Positions 34,300-44,080 of a DNA stretch of 64,000 nucleotides are shown here, one piece after another (within the stretch, counting starts at the first letter, position 1; the number at the start of each line of letters is the position of its first letter). A program made the translations under genes and the position numbers. The notes under the pieces were generated by a model that saw nothing but the letters and a program-made list of their open reading frames with translations, made no database searches and was not told the origin of the DNA. Origin of the DNA: Shewanella basaltis (GTDB lineage: Bacteria > Pseudomonadota > Gammaproteobacteria > Enterobacterales > Shewanellaceae); contig NZ_JAKILA010000008.1 of the NCBI RefSeq assembly GCF_023283885.1, positions 1 through 64,000 on the forward strand. Direction: 5' to 3'.

Positions 34300-36735
34300 T
34301 TGAATCAATTACAGCCGCAATCAACACGTTCACCCAATACTCATCAAAGCCCACAGGCATCACAGCGTGTAAAAGGCAGAGTATTAACGCGCCATGCAAT
34401 ATACCGTCATGGCCAATTGGTGTTGCAATATTATTTAAAAACGGCAAATGGACCAATTTTAGTTGAGTTGCTTCACAGTGACGTTATTTGTTTTTGTCGT
34501 CAGCAAGATGTTGGCTTGCTTACAAGTAAAATTGATTTTGCCTTAAAAATAGAACCAATTGCATTAAACAGTTTTGCTTATGAGCCCATTAGTGCGCTGT
34601 ATTTAAAATCAACTAGCCAATTAAAAACATTGAGCCGACTGGCTAATGATCTCGGTATTACTTTATTTGAAACAGACATTAAACCTGAGCAACGATTCCT
34701 TATCGAGCGCTTCATTGCGCTTGATATTGAATGTGTTGGTGAGTATTTGAGTGAAACCCACAATAGCACTTTGCCTTTAATGTCACTTGAACGTGCGCGC
34801 AAAACGATTATAGAACCTACAGATGTAGAGATTAAATTAACCGTTATATCATTAGATTTTGAATGTAGTTTTGATGGCGAGTTGTACTCAGTTGGATTAT
34901 ATGGCGAGCAATACCAGTGTGTGTTTATGGTTGGCGAGCCACAAGATAATAGCCATGACTATATTGTGTGGGTAAATGATGAAGTTGATCTTATCCATCA
35001 CCTCATTGAATGGTTTGCACAATATGATCCTGACATTATTATCGGTTGGGCTGTGGTCTCTTTCGATTTAGCGTTGTTATATCGACGCTGTCTTTTGCAT
35101 CAAATTTCACTCAAAATAGGCCGAGGCGGCTGCGAATTAAGCTGGAAAGTGGACGATAAATTTAGGCCCGAAACCCTGTCATTACCCGGGCGTGTGGTAT
35201 TAGACGGCATTGATTGGTTAAAAGCGGCGTTTTATCAATTTGACAGTTTTTCATTGGAGTTTGTCTCAAGACATTTGCTCGATGAAGGTAAAGCTATTGA
35301 CCATGTTGAGAATCGCGGCCAAGAAATTACCACGTTATTTTGCACAGATAAAAATGCATTGGCATTTTATAACATCACAGATTGTCGTTTGGTGTGGGAT
35401 ATTTTTGACAAAACACAGTTGGTCGATTTTGCTATAGAGCGAGCTAAACTGACGGGGCTTGAATTTGGCCGTGTCGGGGCCTCAATTGCTGCTTTTTATC
35501 ATTTGTATTTACCTCACTTACATCGCCATGGGTTTGTTGCGCCAGCCCTGCCAGCAAGTCAGGGCTTAGAAAGCCCTGGTGGTTATGTTATGTCATCCAT
35601 CCCTGGTTACTATAAAGATGTACTCGTTCTTGATTTTAAGAGTTTGTATCCATCGATTATTCGTACTTTTTTAATTGATCCTAAAGGATTGATTGAAGGG
35701 TTAAGTATGACTAAACAGGGGAATATAGACTCAACAGTTCCTGGTTATTTAGGCGCTCAGTTTGCACGTGACAATGCCATTTTACCAAGCTTAGTGGCCG
35801 ATCTTGCAGCTCAAAGAGAATTAGCCAAACTAGAAAAAAATGCACCACTGTCTCAGGCCATTAAAATTATTATGAACTCATTATATGGTGTTCTAGGTTC
35901 CAGGGGGTGCGTATTTCACGATGCAAAACTAGCCAGCTCTATTACCATGCGCGGTCATCAAATCATGAAATTAACCAAGCAATGGATAGAAGAGTGCGGA
36001 TATCAAGTGATTTATGGTGATACTGATTCAACCTTCGTATGGCTTGGGCATAATCACACAGTAAAAGACATTAATGCATTAGGCCAACAACTCGCCTTCA
36101 ATATGACTGCTCGTTGGCGTGAATGGTGCGAGCATGAATATCAACTCGAAAGCTATCTTGAACTAGAATTTGAGACTCATTTTGACCAATTTATTATGCC
36201 AACCCTCAGAGGTTCAGAGGAAGGGAGCAAAAAGCGGTATGTGGGAGCATCATTAAATGCTAATAGTGAGCTAAGGATAACATTTAAAGGTATGGAGCAG
36301 GTCAGAAGTGATTGGAGCCCTATTGCCCGTAAGATGCAATTTGATTTATATCAGATGTTTTTTAAAGGTGACGATGTTATCGATTACCTTCGCCAAGAAT
36401 TAGACGCGCTTAAAAAGGGTGAAAGAGACAGCGAGCTTATTTTTAAAAAACGTTTACGTCGTAATATTGAAGATTACACCGCAAAATCATCTCCACATGT
36501 TAAAGCTGCAAGACACTTAGCTAACATTAAAGGTTCAAATAAAGTGACGCGTAAAGGGGCTCAAATCAGGTATGTTATGACAACAAATGGATCTCAACCT
36601 ATTGAAGCTAATCCTAATAATATAGATTATGAATACTATATTACTAAGCAGATTAGGCCCATTGCCGAGCCCATTTTACAATTGTGTGGGCAACAATTTG
36701 ATGCACTCGTCAATGATCAGTTATCACTCATCTAG
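34300..36735 (+). CDS. polB: DNA polymerase II
   Basis: This 811-residue family B polymerase acts in translesion synthesis and replication restart. The exonuclease I motif LDFECSFDG is near residue 185 and DPDIIIGWAVVSFDL near 245. The polymerase A motif LDFKSLYPSIIR is near 445, motif B KIIMNSLYGVLGS near 524, and motif C YGDTDSTFVWLG near 572. The start appears to be TTG (no ATG in frame nearby) and the Shine-Dalgarno sequence is weak; the first ~20 residues (Gln/Ser/Pro-rich) are unlike other PolB. Expected to be SOS-induced from the LexA box. Confidence 0.95.
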   Translation: MNQLQPQSTRSPNTHQSPQASQRVKGRVLTRHAIYRHGQLVLQYYLKTANGPILVELLHSDVICFCRQQDVGLLTSKIDFALKIEPIALNSFAYEPISALYLKSTSQLKTLSRLANDLGITLFETDIKPEQRFLIERFIALDIECVGEYLSETHNSTLPLMSLERARKTIIEPTDVEIKLTVISLDFECSFDGELYSVGLYGEQYQCVFMVGEPQDNSHDYIVWVNDEVDLIHHLIEWFAQYDPDIIIGWAVVSFDLALLYRRCLLHQISLKIGRGGCELSWKVDDKFRPETLSLPGRVVLDGIDWLKAAFYQFDSFSLEFVSRHLLDEGKAIDHVENRGQEITTLFCTDKNALAFYNITDCRLVWDIFDKTQLVDFAIERAKLTGLEFGRVGASIAAFYHLYLPHLHRHGFVAPALPASQGLESPGGYVMSSIPGYYKDVLVLDFKSLYPSIIRTFLIDPKGLIEGLSMTKQGNIDSTVPGYLGAQFARDNAILPSLVADLAAQRELAKLEKNAPLSQAIKIIMNSLYGVLGSRGCVFHDAKLASSITMRGHQIMKLTKQWIEECGYQVIYGDTDSTFVWLGHNHTVKDINALGQQLAFNMTARWREWCEHEYQLESYLELEFETHFDQFIMPTLRGSEEGSKKRYVGASLNANSELRITFKGMEQVRSDWSPIARKMQFDLYQMFFKGDDVIDYLRQELDALKKGERDSELIFKKRLRRNIEDYTAKSSPHVKAARHLANIKGSNKVTRKGAQIRYVMTTNGSQPIEANPNNIDYEYYITKQIRPIAEPILQLCGQQFDALVNDQLSLI

Positions 36736-37237
36736 GCTATTTAATTAAACAGCCACGAGTAAAACGCCCTTAAAATGACAGGATGTTAATGCAATTTACT
36801 ACCCAATAGCCCTGTCACGTAAAAATTAATTGTAGTGTTTTCCATTCATACAGTAAAAATCTCATCGAGTTCCCAATGTGAATCAACCTCAGTTTTAGTT
36901 ACAACAGTCTAACAACTAAGTGGCTTCGCTAAAATTAAACTCACCTTAATCAAACAGAAAATGCCCTAGCATAAAAATTCATCCCGCAAAACAGGATGTT
37001 AAGAAATTTTATTTTTAACATTCAAAAGTTGTGTAAATAAAGCAAAATTCACGCAGCTCTATGTTTTTTATAGTTTTTAACAGAAAGTGTTCATTTTAGT
37101 TAACAATAACCAATGTCATATTTGATTAACTTTTGTGCTTACGATGTTTCAATTGTTGATTAGTTGTATTAAATGTGATTTTATTGCATACGTAATTGGG
37201 CGTTTGTGATGATTTTTGTTACTTACTCTCATTGAAC
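36736..37237. other. Intergenic region before the TonB-dependent receptor, no gene
   Basis: This AT-rich stretch has no ORF. It contains an inverted pair TGACAGG/CCCTGTCA (36776–36817) and probable promoter sequence for the receptor, but no convincing Fur box. Confidence 0.4.
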
Positions 37238-37257
37238 TAACGCCTAAAAAGGCGTTA
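37236..37257 (+). promoter_or_regulatory. Leader hairpin upstream of the TonB-dependent receptor
   Basis: CTAACGCC-TAAAAA-GGCGTTAG is a perfect 8-bp stem about 40 bp before the start codon. No T-run follows. It resembles the hairpin before the TonB2 operon at 40846. Confidence 0.55.
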
Positions 37258-37295
37258 GCATTATAAGAAAGACATAAAGTCCAGGGAGATAGACA

Positions 37296-40136
37296 ATGCA
37301 TAAGAACGTATTAGCTAAATCAGTGCGTTTAGCACTGATCAGTGGTGCAGCTGCAACTGCATTTGCTGCACCAGCAGTATTCGCTGCTGATGAAGATGGC
37401 GCAAAAGTAGAACGTATTGAAGTAACCGGTTCGCGTATTAAGCGTACTGACTTAGAGACGGCCTCTCCAGTAACTGTTATTTCTGCTGAGCAAATGAAGC
37501 TGCAAGGCATTCAAGACGTTGGGCAATTCTTACAGAATAGTTCTGTTATGTCTGGTTCGCCAGCTATGACCACTACCAACAATGGTGGTAATGGTGGTAC
37601 CTTCGTTGAATTACGTGGTTTAGGGTCTGTTCGTACATTGGTATTAGTCAACGGGCGACGTCCAGTTAGTTCAGATTTCCAGAACATTCCAAGCTCAATG
37701 ATTGAAAGAATAGAAGTGTTAAAAGATGGCGCTTCTGCTACATATGGTGCTGATGCTGTTGCTGGTGTTGTAAACATTATCACGCGTAAAGACTTTGAAG
37801 GTTTAGAAGTAAACGCTCAAGTTAAAAACTCTTTCGATGTTAGTGAAAATAAGCAAACAAGTTTTAGTTTGGTAGCAGGTAAAGCATTTGATGTAGGTCA
37901 CTTAGTATTTGGTGTTGACTATGTTAAACAAGAAGAAGTTTACCAAGGTGATACCAGTATTGATTTTATGAACTACCCTTGGCAAGTATGGGGTGATGAG
38001 GCTGAAGAATCATTTTGGAAAAATGGTTTAATAGGCACTGGTGATAACGCTAACGTTATTGAAGTTGGTTCTGGTTCTACTCCATGTGGTAATTTTTACT
38101 TAGCTTCAGGCGGTCCTAGTCAAACTAATGGTACTTGTGATGGTGGCATTGCAACTATAGATGACATGCGTGATTATGTTGGTGGTGGTCCTAACAACGA
38201 TACATATAACTATGCTCCTGTTAACTATTTACAAACACCATATGAAAAACTTAACTTCTTTATAGAAGGTCAGTTTGAGTTAACTGATACTGTCAGAGCT
38301 TATACAGAAACTCGTATTAATAAGCGCGAATCACGTCAAGAACTTGCTGCCGTACCTTATGATACTTTGTATGATCCAGCATATAGTGGTGTTACTCCAG
38401 ATGGCACAGAGTTCAACGGTGTATCTGCTGATAACTATTATAATCCATTTGGTGAAGATGTAGTTCGTTCACGTCGTCGTATGTTAGAGGGTGGCCGTAG
38501 TTTCGAACAAGATGTAACACGTTTCCAACAAGTTATTGGATTTGAAGGTGATATTGGAGATAGTTACTACTTTGATGTAAATTATAACTACGGACACAGC
38601 CAAATTATATCTACTGACTTTGGTCAGCTATATGGCCCGAACCTAGCGAAAGCTATGGGGCCTTCGTTCATGGATGCTAATGGTAATGTTGTTTGTGGAA
38701 CAGAAGATGCTCCTATCAGCGACTGCGTTTCTATGAACGTATTTGGCGGTCCAGGTTCTGTGACTCAAGAAATGCTTGATTATGTCACAGCTCCTTTAGT
38801 TGATTCTGAAGTATATACTCTTCAAACAATTACAGCATTTATTGGCGGTGATCTTGTTGAACTACCAGCTGGTGCTATAACTGGTGGTGTAGGTTATGAA
38901 TACCGTGAAGAGGAATATACTGCGCGTTCAGACTCTGGTAAGTTCATGGGTGAAGTTACTGGTAACAAGTCAAAAGGTACCCAAGGTAGCTTTAATGTAA
39001 ATAGCTTGTTTGCAGAATTCCGTATTCCAGTATTACGTGACTTACCTTTAGTGGAAAGCTTAGAATTACCCGTTGGAGTTCGTTATGATGACTTCTCTGC
39101 TTTCGGCGGTAGCACAACTTATCAGTTAGGTGCTGAATGGAAAGTTGTTGATGGATTAATGGTGAGAACAACATATGGTACAGTTTTCCGTGCACCAACA
39201 ATCTCTGACCTATACGCACCTGGAAGCGATTCATTCCCTTCTGCAACAGATCCATGTAGCTCTGCAAACTGGGGTTCATTAACATCAGCACAGCAAGGTT
39301 TCTGTATGGCTGATGGTGTTGCGAATGGTGGTTCAAACAACCTAGATTCACAACAGTTAGCTCAAGTCGGCGGTAATGAAGAGTTACAACCAGAGGAAGG
39401 TGATACTTTCACAGTAGGTATCGCTTATTCTCCTAATTTCATCGATGGCTTCGGTATTACTGTAGATTATTGGTCAATCGAAATTGACAATGTAATTGAC
39501 AGTATCGGTTCTAATGATTCATTAAAAGGTTGTTACTTAGGTGGTATTGAAACGCTTTGTAATAACATTGAACGTACAAATGGTGAGATTTCATATTTAA
39601 GTGAAAAGTCCGAAAACTTAAGTCGCATGACAGCAAAAGGTATTGATGTTGATGCTAATTATGCTTTCAGTGCTTTAGCTGGTGATTTTAGCTTGAATCT
39701 GTCTTGGACTCATTTCCTAGAACGTGAAAATCAAGTATATAACTCAGATACTTTCACATTCGAAATGCAAGACTTGAATGGTTTATTTGAGAATGATACA
39801 AGTTATGCAACAGATAAGATTAATTTTACAGCTAATTACACGTGGGAAGATTTAACTATTGCTTATGCAGCGAATTATATTTCTTCTCTAGATTATGATG
39901 AGCTTTTATATTGGGGCACAACTGAAGGTCATACATACACTGTTGACTCGTACTTATATCATGATATTTCAGCTACATACAGCTTCGATACAGGTACAAC
40001 AATCAGTGTTGGTGTAGAGAACTTTACTGATGAGCAACCACCATATATAGAGCCTGCTTTCAATGGTAATACTGATGAAAGTACCTATCGATTATTCGGT
40101 GCTAGCTGGTACGCTCGTTTCACTCAAAAATTCTAA
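37296..40136 (+). CDS. TonB-dependent outer-membrane receptor
   Basis: This 946-residue receptor starts with a signal peptide (residues 1–30, ending PAVFAADE). A TonB-box-like segment VERIEVTGSRIKR (about 34–46) comes next. A plug domain covers about 55–165, with ELRGLGSVRTLVLVNGRRPV and VLKDGASATYGADAVAGVVN, typical of 'TonB-dependent receptor plug' proteins. A 22-stranded barrel ends at a C-terminal Phe (ASWYARFTQKF). Length near 950 and the VTGSRIKR box are typical of the Oar/CirA-like peptide or polysaccharide receptors of marine gammaproteobacteria; ligand unknown. A strong Shine-Dalgarno sequence AGGGAG precedes it. The TonB2 operon follows about 0.85 kb downstream. Confidence 0.93.
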   Translation: MHKNVLAKSVRLALISGAAATAFAAPAVFAADEDGAKVERIEVTGSRIKRTDLETASPVTVISAEQMKLQGIQDVGQFLQNSSVMSGSPAMTTTNNGGNGGTFVELRGLGSVRTLVLVNGRRPVSSDFQNIPSSMIERIEVLKDGASATYGADAVAGVVNIITRKDFEGLEVNAQVKNSFDVSENKQTSFSLVAGKAFDVGHLVFGVDYVKQEEVYQGDTSIDFMNYPWQVWGDEAEESFWKNGLIGTGDNANVIEVGSGSTPCGNFYLASGGPSQTNGTCDGGIATIDDMRDYVGGGPNNDTYNYAPVNYLQTPYEKLNFFIEGQFELTDTVRAYTETRINKRESRQELAAVPYDTLYDPAYSGVTPDGTEFNGVSADNYYNPFGEDVVRSRRRMLEGGRSFEQDVTRFQQVIGFEGDIGDSYYFDVNYNYGHSQIISTDFGQLYGPNLAKAMGPSFMDANGNVVCGTEDAPISDCVSMNVFGGPGSVTQEMLDYVTAPLVDSEVYTLQTITAFIGGDLVELPAGAITGGVGYEYREEEYTARSDSGKFMGEVTGNKSKGTQGSFNVNSLFAEFRIPVLRDLPLVESLELPVGVRYDDFSAFGGSTTYQLGAEWKVVDGLMVRTTYGTVFRAPTISDLYAPGSDSFPSATDPCSSANWGSLTSAQQGFCMADGVANGGSNNLDSQQLAQVGGNEELQPEEGDTFTVGIAYSPNFIDGFGITVDYWSIEIDNVIDSIGSNDSLKGCYLGGIETLCNNIERTNGEISYLSEKSENLSRMTAKGIDVDANYAFSALAGDFSLNLSWTHFLERENQVYNSDTFTFEMQDLNGLFENDTSYATDKINFTANYTWEDLTIAYAANYISSLDYDELLYWGTTEGHTYTVDSYLYHDISATYSFDTGTTISVGVENFTDEQPPYIEPAFNGNTDESTYRLFGASWYARFTQKF

Positions 40137-40155
40137 CATTGAATTTTAATATAAA

Positions 40156-40190
40156 AGAGATACCATTCAACAATGGTATCTCTTGTTTTA
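40156..40190 (+). terminator. Rho-independent terminator of the TonB-dependent receptor gene
   Basis: AGAGATACCA … TGGTATCTCT is a perfect 10-bp stem followed by TGTTTTA, 19 bp past the stop. A second hairpin (AAACCCTA … TAGGGTTT, 40194–40218) follows directly and could terminate from either side. Confidence 0.82.
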
Positions 40191-40222
40191 CAAAACCCTA
40201 GGTACTTGCTTAGGGTTTTACT

Positions 40223-40504
40223 TTATAATGGTGCTGAACATTCAACACTGACAGATCCCCTCATTAATCTGATGATATCGTTATATCCTTCAAAACACCT
40301 ATTCGACAAACAATGCTGTCTTAACCATTGGCAGATCGGTTCTTTTGGATTTAATTCTGGTGAATAAAGTGGCAATTTGAGCACTGATATATTACTAAAG
40401 TCTTCGGCTATATCTTCTGTATACCAACCTACGCAATCTATGATAACCAGAGCATATGTATCCGAATGGGTTGCTTCTGAAATTTGCTTCAAGTGTTGCC
40501 ACAT
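40223..40504 (-). pseudogene. IS630-family transposase fragment
   Basis: This 93-codon remnant matches the C-terminal DDE catalytic part of IS630 transposases: ALVIIDCVGWYT, then LPLYSPELNPKEPICQWLRQ. The invariant 'PPYSPELNPIE'-like motif with its third catalytic Glu is partly kept. The N-terminus and the true C-terminus are missing (the frame drifts to noise after GYNDIIRLM). It lies between the receptor terminator and the TonB2 operon, so an IS insertion once sat here. Confidence 0.75.
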
Positions 40505-40845
40505 TACTATCCAAAAATTATATGTGATAGTTCATGCATCCTAAAAACCTCTGAACATATTTAATTAACGCTCTAGTATCAGTTCAACTGCAAATCACAA
40601 AAGTAACAGATAGAAATTTTTTATCTCAAATATTCAAAAAATATAAATAGTTGATTCAGTGAAAGTAATGATTATAAGTAATTAAAATAGAGCCTTAGGT
40701 GCAAGTTTATTTCATTTTTATGTCTAAGATGTTCATAAATTAACCTTTCGTTTACATTGCTAGTCATAACTGCTCTTTCCACATAGTTTTTACGCTTTGC
40801 AAATATTGACATAGGTCAACATTTTGTGAAATGATGCGAACGGGT
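40505..40845. other. Intergenic region upstream of the TonB2 operon
   Basis: No gene is seen. It contains a perfect inverted repeat, TTGAC-ATAG-GTCAA (40806–40819), described separately. Confidence 0.45.
40806..40819. promoter_or_regulatory. Candidate operator, TTGAC-N4-GTCAA
   Basis: A perfect 5-bp inverted repeat with 4-bp spacing, the geometry of an FNR/CRP-family site (FNR consensus TTGAT-N4-ATCAA), about 180 bp before the DUF3450 gene. One base per half differs from FNR, so the binding protein is uncertain. Confidence 0.4.
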
Positions 40846-40865
40846 CTACGCCTTTACTGGCGTAG
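40846..40865 (+). promoter_or_regulatory. Leader hairpin upstream of the TonB2 operon
   Basis: CTACGCC-TTTACT-GGCGTAG is a perfect 7-bp stem about 130 bp before the first start codon. It shares the ACGCC/GGCGT core with the hairpin before the TonB-dependent receptor. Confidence 0.5.
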
Positions 40866-40996
40866 AAAAGGGAAGAAAAACTAACAATCACAAGAAAAAG
40901 ACACACTTAGCAGAATTAACATTGATAACAAGTTTGTATCATCGTTATTTATGCTTAAGTAGAACTTTTTAATTCACTTCAAATTGGTTGGGAACT

Positions 40997-41779
40997 ATGT
41001 CCAAGGTAAGCAATAGAACAAAAATCGCTACTGCACTTGTTGGCGCACTGGCTTTAGCGGGTAGCAACTTCGTTGTTGCAGGTCCTCTAGCTGACGTTCA
41101 AAAAGCTGACAGCAGCCTTCACGCTGCATCTGCTGCGTCACAACAGAAAGTCGACAAATATTTTGACCAAGCACAAGACATGCTTTTTGAGTATGGCAGC
41201 GTTGCTGACGAGCGTGAGTCACTTAAATCTTATAATGACTACGTTGCAGGCTTGGTAGCTGATCAACAGAAAACGCTTGACGCGATTCAAACTGACATCA
41301 ACGGCGTTGATAAATTACGTCAAGGTGTTGTTCCGTTGATGTTTAAAATGGTTGAAGCTTTAGATCAATTCGTTAATTTAGATCTTCCATTCAACACTCA
41401 AGTTCGTAAAGAACGTGTTGAAAACCTAAAAAATATCCTAAACACAGCTGAGGTTACTCTTGCTGAGAAATACCGTTTGATCCTTGATGCATATAGCATT
41501 GAACGTGAATACGGTAACTTCGTTGCGGTGCACACTGGTAAATTAGATCTAGATGGAAAAGAAGTATTAGTAGACTTCTTCAACCTAGGTCGTGTAGCTC
41601 TTTATGCACAAAGCTTAGATCAAAAAACTGCCTGGATGTATGACGCTGACGCTAAAACTTGGAACAAGTTAGAAGACAGCTATTTACGTGACATCACTAA
41701 AGGTATTCGCATTGCTCGTAAGCAAGGCGCTCTAGATCTATTTGGATTACCAATTCCTGCTGCGGAGACTGCACAATAA
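40997..41779 (+). CDS. DUF3450 periplasmic protein of the TonB2 system
   Basis: This protein is about 260 residues long, with a signal peptide (residues 1–28, ending NFVVAGPL). A long helical/coiled-coil region (about 30–110) and the DUF3450 C-terminal domain (FFNLGRVALYAQSLDQKTAW) follow. The family is found upstream of the TtpC-ExbB2-ExbD2-TonB2 genes in Shewanella and Vibrio and is thought to be a periplasmic accessory factor. I start at 40997, where TTGGGA stands upstream; a TTG at 40988 is less likely. The stop overlaps the next start (TAATG). Confidence 0.85.
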   Translation: MSKVSNRTKIATALVGALALAGSNFVVAGPLADVQKADSSLHAASAASQQKVDKYFDQAQDMLFEYGSVADERESLKSYNDYVAGLVADQQKTLDAIQTDINGVDKLRQGVVPLMFKMVEALDQFVNLDLPFNTQVRKERVENLKNILNTAEVTLAEKYRLILDAYSIEREYGNFVAVHTGKLDLDGKEVLVDFFNLGRVALYAQSLDQKTAWMYDADAKTWNKLEDSYLRDITKGIRIARKQGALDLFGLPIPAAETAQ

Positions 41780-43134
41780 TGAAGAAGTTAATTACATCAG
41801 CGCTAGTGGCTGCAACTTTCTCTTTAACAGCTGGTATGGTTTCTGCTGCTGACGCACCTAAAACTATCGACCAACTGCTACAGCAAGTTAAAGTTGACCG
41901 TGCTAACGAAGGCAAAACTAATGCCAAGCGTGAAAGAGAGTTCCAAGCTGAGCGTGGTGACAAAGCTGCTTTATTAAAGCGTGAAAAAGACGCTTTAGCT
42001 GCTGAGAAACAACGTGGCAAAGATTTAAACCAAGCTTTCTTAGATAACGAGCGTAAGATTGCTCAATTAGAAGAAGACTTAAAAACTGCCCAAGGCGACT
42101 TAGGTGAAATGTTCGGTGTTGTTAAAGGGGAAGCTGGTGATTTCGCTGGTAAACTTGCCTCTTCTAACATCAGCGCTCAATTTCCAGGTCGTGATGCGTT
42201 TATCGCTGACTTAGGTGCTCGTAAATCATTACCAAAAATTGAAGAACTAGAGCAATTCTGGGAAGCACAATTATTTGAAATGGTTCAATCTGGTAAAGTC
42301 GTTAAGTTTGACGGCGCTGTGACTGCAATTGACGGTAACGTTGTTAATACTGCTATTCACCGTGTTGGTCCATTCAACTTAACTGCAGAAGGCAAGTATG
42401 TTGTTTACAAGCCAGAGTTGCGTTTAATTCAACAATTATCGCAACAGCCAGAAGGTTACCAAGTAAGTGCTGTGGCTTCATGGGAAAATACCACATCTGG
42501 TACAGCTCCTTTCTATATTGACCCTGCTCGTGGCGTATTACTAAATATCTTCACTAATAAAGCAAGCTTTGAAGATCGTTTAGAAGCCGGTGGTACAATT
42601 GGTTATATTATTTTAGCCCTATTAGCTTTAGGTGCGTTAATTGCTGTTGAGCGTTTAATCACTCTTACTGTTATTGGTGGTAAAGTTAACAGCCAACGTA
42701 AAAACATTGACAACCCAGGCAATAACGCTTTAGGTCGTATTTTAAAAGTTTATCAGTCTAACAAAGATGTTGATGTTGAAACATTAGAGTTAAAACTTGA
42801 CGAAGCTATTTTAAAAGAAACGCCTGCTTTAGAAGCGCGTATCTCTATTATTAAAGTGATTGCAGCTATTGCACCAATGATGGGTCTATTAGGTACAGTA
42901 ACCGGTATGATCGCAACCTTCCAATCTATTCAATTATTCGGTACAGGTGACCCTAAATTGATGGCTGGTGGTATCTCTATGGCGCTTATTACTACTGTTC
43001 AAGGTCTAATTGCAGCATTACCGCTAATGTTATTACACGCTGTAGTAGTTGCTCGTAGCAAGTCTATCGTTCAAGTTCTTGAAGAGCAAAGTGCTGGTAT
43101 TATTGCAGAACATGCTGAGAAGAGGGCTGACTAA
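41779..43134 (+). CDS. ttpC: TtpC-like MotA/TolQ/ExbB family protein
   Basis: This 451-residue inner-membrane protein has a signal-peptide-like N-terminus (LTAGMVSAAD) and an extended periplasmic coiled coil (about 45–115, rich in Lys/Glu/Arg). The C-terminal MotA/TolQ/ExbB domain covers about 270–445 (IAPMMGLLGTVTGMIATFQS, GISMALITTVQGLIAALPLM). It is larger than ordinary ExbB, as TtpC is in TonB2 systems of Vibrio, where it is essential for energy transduction. It is translationally coupled on both sides (TAATG overlaps). Confidence 0.9.
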   Translation: MKKLITSALVAATFSLTAGMVSAADAPKTIDQLLQQVKVDRANEGKTNAKREREFQAERGDKAALLKREKDALAAEKQRGKDLNQAFLDNERKIAQLEEDLKTAQGDLGEMFGVVKGEAGDFAGKLASSNISAQFPGRDAFIADLGARKSLPKIEELEQFWEAQLFEMVQSGKVVKFDGAVTAIDGNVVNTAIHRVGPFNLTAEGKYVVYKPELRLIQQLSQQPEGYQVSAVASWENTTSGTAPFYIDPARGVLLNIFTNKASFEDRLEAGGTIGYIILALLALGALIAVERLITLTVIGGKVNSQRKNIDNPGNNALGRILKVYQSNKDVDVETLELKLDEAILKETPALEARISIIKVIAAIAPMMGLLGTVTGMIATFQSIQLFGTGDPKLMAGGISMALITTVQGLIAALPLMLLHAVVVARSKSIVQVLEEQSAGIIAEHAEKRAD

Positions 43135-43661
43135 TGATGCTAATCCTGATGGACGTATGGGATTCCGTCAGGGGCTTCATGGCCTCCGGAGGTGATGTCC
43201 TCTGGTTGGTTGCAGCTGTGCTATTTCTTATGTGGGTGTTAATGCTTGAGCGTTATTGGTATCTAAATTGGATATCACCTAAACAACATCAAGCAGTAAT
43301 TGCCTCATGGGAAGCAAGAGAAGAAACAACTTCTTGGCATGCTCACCGTATCCGTGAAGCTTGGGTATCCCAAGCGAAGCAAGATTTGAATGCACGTATG
43401 CTGTTAATTAAAACACTAGTAGCCATTTGTCCAATGATTGGTTTACTTGGTACCGTAACCGGTATGATTTCAGTATTCGATGTGATGGCAGTTCAGGGGA
43501 CGAGTAATGCTCGTTTAATGGCCGCTGGTATCTCTATGGCCACAATGCCAACAATGGCAGGAATGGTTGCAGCTCTATCAGGTGTTTTCTTTAGCACCCG
43601 CTTAGACTCAAAAATGAGAATCAGTTTAGAAAAGCTAAAAGACAGCATGCCTCACCACTAG
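43134..43661 (+). CDS. exbB: ExbB-type proton channel of TonB2
   Basis: This 175-residue inner-membrane protein has three spans, at about 19–38, 98–118 and 135–155. The MotA/TolQ/ExbB signatures are ICPMIGLLGTVTGMISVF and GISMATMPTMAGMVAALSGV. It forms, with ExbD, the proton-motive-force channel that energises TonB. This is the short ExbB2 type. Confidence 0.92.
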   Translation: MMLILMDVWDSVRGFMASGGDVLWLVAAVLFLMWVLMLERYWYLNWISPKQHQAVIASWEAREETTSWHAHRIREAWVSQAKQDLNARMLLIKTLVAICPMIGLLGTVTGMISVFDVMAVQGTSNARLMAAGISMATMPTMAGMVAALSGVFFSTRLDSKMRISLEKLKDSMPHH

Positions 43662-43674
43662 AGAGAGATTGAAC

Positions 43675-44079
43675 ATGGCACGTAAGAAGCATTCCAATAT
43701 GGAAGAGGAAGCTCAAATTGATATGACCCCGATGCTAGACATCGTGTTTATCATGCTGATTTTCTTTATTGTAACAACATCGTTTGTTAAGCCATCAGGC
43801 TTAGACTACAACAAGCCTAAAGCTTCACAGGCTACGTCTAAACCTTCGGCAAACATCTTTATTGGCATCAGTAAAACTGGCGTCATTATGATGGAAAACC
43901 GTCAGGTTGATATCGAACGTGTAACTGCTAACGTAGAACGTATGTTAGCAGAAGCACCTGAAGCAGCAGTACTGATTCAAGCGGACAAAGACACCCAGCA
44001 TGGTTTGGTTGTTAAAGTACTTGATAACGTGAAAGCTGCGGGTATTGACAAAATTTCAGTATCAGCGGGGAATGAGTAA
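43675..44079 (+). CDS. exbD: ExbD-type biopolymer transport protein of TonB2
   Basis: This protein is about 134 residues long. A single N-terminal span follows the conserved Asp motif (QIDMTPMLDIVFIMLIFFIV, the Asp in MLD being the proton site). A periplasmic domain (FIGISKTGVIMMENR, VLIQADKDTQHGLVV) follows. I start at ATG 43675 (AGAGAG upstream); the TTG at 43669 is less likely. It partners ExbB and TonB. Confidence 0.92.
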   Translation: MARKKHSNMEEEAQIDMTPMLDIVFIMLIFFIVTTSFVKPSGLDYNKPKASQATSKPSANIFIGISKTGVIMMENRQVDIERVTANVERMLAEAPEAAVLIQADKDTQHGLVVKVLDNVKAAGIDKISVSAGNE

Positions 44080-44080
44080 T

